Shown here one piece after another: positions 18,513 to 20,000 of a DNA stretch of 20,000 nucleotides. The translations under genes and the position numbers were made by a program. Position 1 is the stretch's first letter. Each line of letters starts with the position of its first letter. Under the pieces are notes generated by a model that searched no databases, was not told the DNA's origin, and saw nothing but the letters and a program-made list of their open reading frames with translations. This stretch comes from Actinidia chinensis (taxonomy: Eukaryota; Streptophyta; Magnoliopsida; Ericales; Actinidiaceae), in the NCBI GenBank assembly GCA_009663005.1, contig CM018906.1, positions 13,982,341 through 14,002,340 on the forward strand, written 5' to 3'.

Positions 18513-18770
18513 GATTGTATGGTTAGCCTTGGCTAACAGAAATCTCTGTTTAAACATGGTGATGAGGTGGGAAATTTTTTGTTTCGGTTGAATGTTGAAT
18601 GACAAATTAAGAGTGTGGTGTCCACCTTTTGTACTGTTGACGAAGATGAAGAAATATTCCAATACTGACAAGACTATATACTGTTCGTGGATTCCAATAT
18701 GTTTGGAGTTGTGTCTGTGGCAGGTGCGCAACCTCGCTCCCCTTGTGTTAAATTAACAGCTAATTTGAGC
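18208..18770 (+). pseudogene. TNL exon 5: post-LRR C-JID domain, disrupted by a T28 tract
   Basis: The start matches the post-LRR (C-JID) phrase Y-E-x-x-I-F-S-T-x-F, then P-G-x-x-x-P-H-W-F (about 18244-18275) and I-G-S-T (about 18284-18296). V-I-F-A-W-Y-I-Q-F (about 18336-18362), N-W-L-P-V-P-F (about 18373-18394), G-x-Y-G-F-P-E-A equivalents (about 18450-18470), then a run of 28 T and M-I-V-W-L-A (about 18510-18530, family M-M-W-L-S-H-W) follow. Weak similarity continues to about 18770. C-JID is a jelly-roll domain that contacts the pathogen effector in solved TNL resistosomes. Frames change repeatedly. No clear stop or poly(A) signal marks the original end. Confidence 0.72.
18480..18507. repeat. 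28-base poly(T) tract
   Basis: An uninterrupted T run sits between two recognisable parts of the C-JID exon. It is either a slippage expansion or a residue of a retroposed poly(A) tail in antisense. On the minus strand it produces a lysine-rich false reading frame. Confidence 0.8.
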
Positions 18771-19380
18771 AAGCTCGGCTTGACGGCTTGACTTGCTATT
18801 ACTTCAATGGACTTGTAACTCTACAAGTGTGGATTTTTTTTTTTATTTTGAAAGATATAGGAATCGAGAACCTCTGAGAAGCAGGTTTGGGCTGCTTTTA
18901 GTCATAAACACCCCAAAAATATATTTACTGTGAAAATGATTTTCTTCCGCTTGTATGGAAAATATTTTTAGCATTTTCGAAGATGTGTAATGTTGCAGAT
19001 TTGTGGACAAGTCACCACGAATCAAGAAGAAAAGAACAGCAGCAGCGCAGCAGCACAGCAACAGAAAAAGGGATATGGATCAATAGGTACCTATGATACC
19101 ATGATATTGTAAACTATGTTGTAATGGTGTGCAAATAGCTCCTAATTATTTTAATAAATAATGTTCTACTTTTGTTTTGTTAGGATTGGTGCAATGGAAT
19201 GAAAATATGTTATATTCATGAGTTTTTAATAGGAATAAGGATATGAAAACACATGAAAATTAAATGAAGGTGGTTTAAAAATGATACTATTATTTTAATA
19301 TAACATAGGTTGCATGCTTAATAGTCGTGGCTTTTATATTTTCTTATTGGTTGAACCTTCCTATATCTTTATTTTGTTTA
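18771..19380. other. Non-coding sequence downstream of the TNL pseudogene
   Basis: No gene is recognised. It includes T-rich stretches (18835-18845) and a CAG-rich microsatellite (19034-19063). It may include the old 3' UTR of the TNL. Confidence 0.45.
19034..19063. repeat. Imperfect CAG/GCA microsatellite
   Basis: A run built from CAG/GCA units with interruptions (CAGCAGCAGCGCAGCAGCAC and on). It is about 30 bases, with no reading frame of interest. Confidence 0.6.
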
Positions 19381-19382
19381 TA

Positions 19383-19658
19383 TCCCCTCCTCCCAATTTG
19401 TTAGTCTACTTTTCATTTTTGAATGTTCCAAAAATATTTGTACATTTGAAAAAATCAACTATCAAAATATTTTAGACTTACTGTTTTGTCCTTTAGGGTG
19501 TGTGTTGAATTGATGTGACATATTTTTTTTTTCCTTTTAGGTAAATTTCAAATTGTGGAAGGATTTTTTTGGAAACTTAAAACTAAAGTGAAGTATATTT
19601 TGACTCCTTAAAAAGTTTAATTTTCCAAAATGCCATGTAAAAATTGGGACAGGAGGAA
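19383..19658. mobile_element. Stowaway (Tc1/mariner-type) MITE
   Basis: The left end TCCCCTCCTCCCAATTTG and the right end AAATTGGGACAGGAGGAA are inverted copies of the common plant Stowaway tip (CTCCCTCCGTCCCA). Both are bordered by TA (19381-19382 and 19659-19660), the superfamily's target duplication. Length is about 276 bp. An internal phrase, GTTCCAAAAATATTTGTAC, also fits this family. It is non-coding and would have been moved by a mariner transposase in trans. Confidence 0.72.
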
Positions 19659-19741
19659 TAATAAATTAAGGGGTCATGCTAACAAGGGTCCCTTGGGTAT
19701 CGTTAACGATGCTTCAAAATGTTGGATGGCTTTATATATAT

Positions 19742-19981
19742 TGTTAGGCACATTACCTAATAGCTTGAGTTTTTAGAACAATCGGTGATCTAACATATGG
19801 TAACAGAGCTTTGATTTTTTAAAAGTCTTGAGTTCAAGTATCTTCATTTGCATTTGTTTCCTATTTGCATTCTACCATTTCGCTCCATGTATGCGCACGT
19901 GCAAGATGGAGTTGCACGTGAGTGAGGGTGTTAAATAACCTGATATAAACTTAAGCTTTTAGGACAATTAATAATCTAACA
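19742..19981 (+). mobile_element. TRIM/SMART-like miniature LTR retrotransposon (240 bp)
   Basis: Terminal direct repeats of 54 and 53 bases (19742-19795 and 19929-19981) both start TGTTA and end TCTAACA, with shared middle parts (TTTTTAGAACAAT against TTTTAGGACAAT). Directly inside the left repeat is TGGTAACAGAGC (19798-19809), one base from the plant tRNA-Met primer site TGGTATCAGAGC. Directly before the right repeat is the purine-rich GTGAGTGAGGG. This is the layout of non-coding TRIM elements, which are moved by proteins from other retrotransposons. No clear target duplication is seen (TATAT on the left against CAAAG on the right). Confidence 0.68.
19798..19809 (+). promoter_or_regulatory. 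tRNA-Met-type primer binding site of the mini-retroelement
   Basis: TGGTAACAGAGC differs from the canonical TGGTATCAGAGC at one base and starts two bases after the end of the left terminal repeat, the standard spacing. It primes minus-strand cDNA in LTR retrotransposons. Confidence 0.65.
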
Positions 19982-20000
19982 CAAAGTCTGAGTAGACTAA

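Larger units (their letters stand above)
5024..18770 (+). pseudogene. TIR-NBS-LRR (TNL) disease-resistance pseudogene with a 10-kb intron 1
   Basis: Five exons in the canonical TNL order are recognisable: TIR (5024-5511), NB-ARC (15575-16668), LRR start (16770-17115), LRR body (17229-about 18120) and post-LRR/C-JID (18208-about 18770). TNLs are intracellular immune receptors. The TIR domain signals through NAD-derived products, NB-ARC is the nucleotide switch, and the LRR and C-JID regions sense effectors. Exon 1 ends GCG GAT GG before GTAATT. Exon 2 resumes with one base plus TATGAAGCCCAGTTC, completing the usual A-D-G-(x)-Y-E-A-x-F-I-E junction in phase. Every exon contains frameshifts or stops, so no receptor can be made. 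Intron 1 has been enlarged by a MITE, a foldback element and a copia. TNL intron phases are conserved, so two separate TNL fragments in the same orientation remain an alternative. Confidence 0.8.

Noticed and set aside
18312..18731. 139-codon minus-strand open frame with a poly-lysine run
   Set aside because: It is antisense to the C-JID exon, and its lysines come from the T28 tract. No family resemblance.

Overview
This window looks like nuclear DNA of a eudicot plant, probably a woody or otherwise TE-rich one. It is AT-rich, gene-poor and intron-containing. It holds a TIR-NBS-LRR (TNL) resistance gene, a class expanded in eudicots and mostly lost from grasses, together with typical plant transposons: Ty1/copia, Stowaway-like, foldback and TRIM-like. 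I cannot name the species. I see no intact protein-coding gene, no tRNA or rRNA gene and no CRISPR.

The main content is one decayed plus-strand TNL disease-resistance gene. Its TIR exon is at 5024-5511. Its NB-ARC exon (15575-16668), two LRR exons (16770-17115 and 17229-about 18120) and C-terminal post-LRR/C-JID exon (18208-about 18770) lie 10 kb downstream. The exon order, splice phase and intron positions fit a single TNL. The first intron, normally short, has been inflated to about 10 kb by insertions. Every exon carries stops or frameshifts, so it is a pseudogene. A W-box-rich stretch (4809-4871) sits upstream.

Intron 1 carries a small PIF/Harbinger-like MITE (6483-6860). It also carries a roughly 0.9-kb foldback element with very long inverted arms (about 6931-6980 plus 12879-13752). 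A 5.9-kb Ty1/copia retrotransposon (6981-12878, minus strand) inserted into the left tip of the foldback element. The copia has 1.07-kb LTRs, remnants of gag, protease, integrase, a small piece of reverse transcriptase and RNase H, and a polypurine tract. It is broken by stops, a protease active-site deletion and loss of the RT core. The rest of the intron is non-coding AT-rich sequence.

Upstream (1-4800) is mostly non-coding. It contains a transposon-like stretch with recurring GTCACC-type motifs (about 870-1425), a lone exon-like fragment of cytosolic tryptophanyl-tRNA synthetase carrying the KMSAS signature (2441-2515), a region resembling a decayed LTR element (about 3120-4330) and a short hairpin (4549-4629). 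Downstream (18800-20000) are a CAG-rich microsatellite, a Stowaway-like MITE (19383-19658) and a 240-bp TRIM-like mini-retrotransposon (19742-19981) with 53-54 bp terminal repeats and a tRNA-Met-type primer site.

All assignments come from reading translations by eye; no database search was run.
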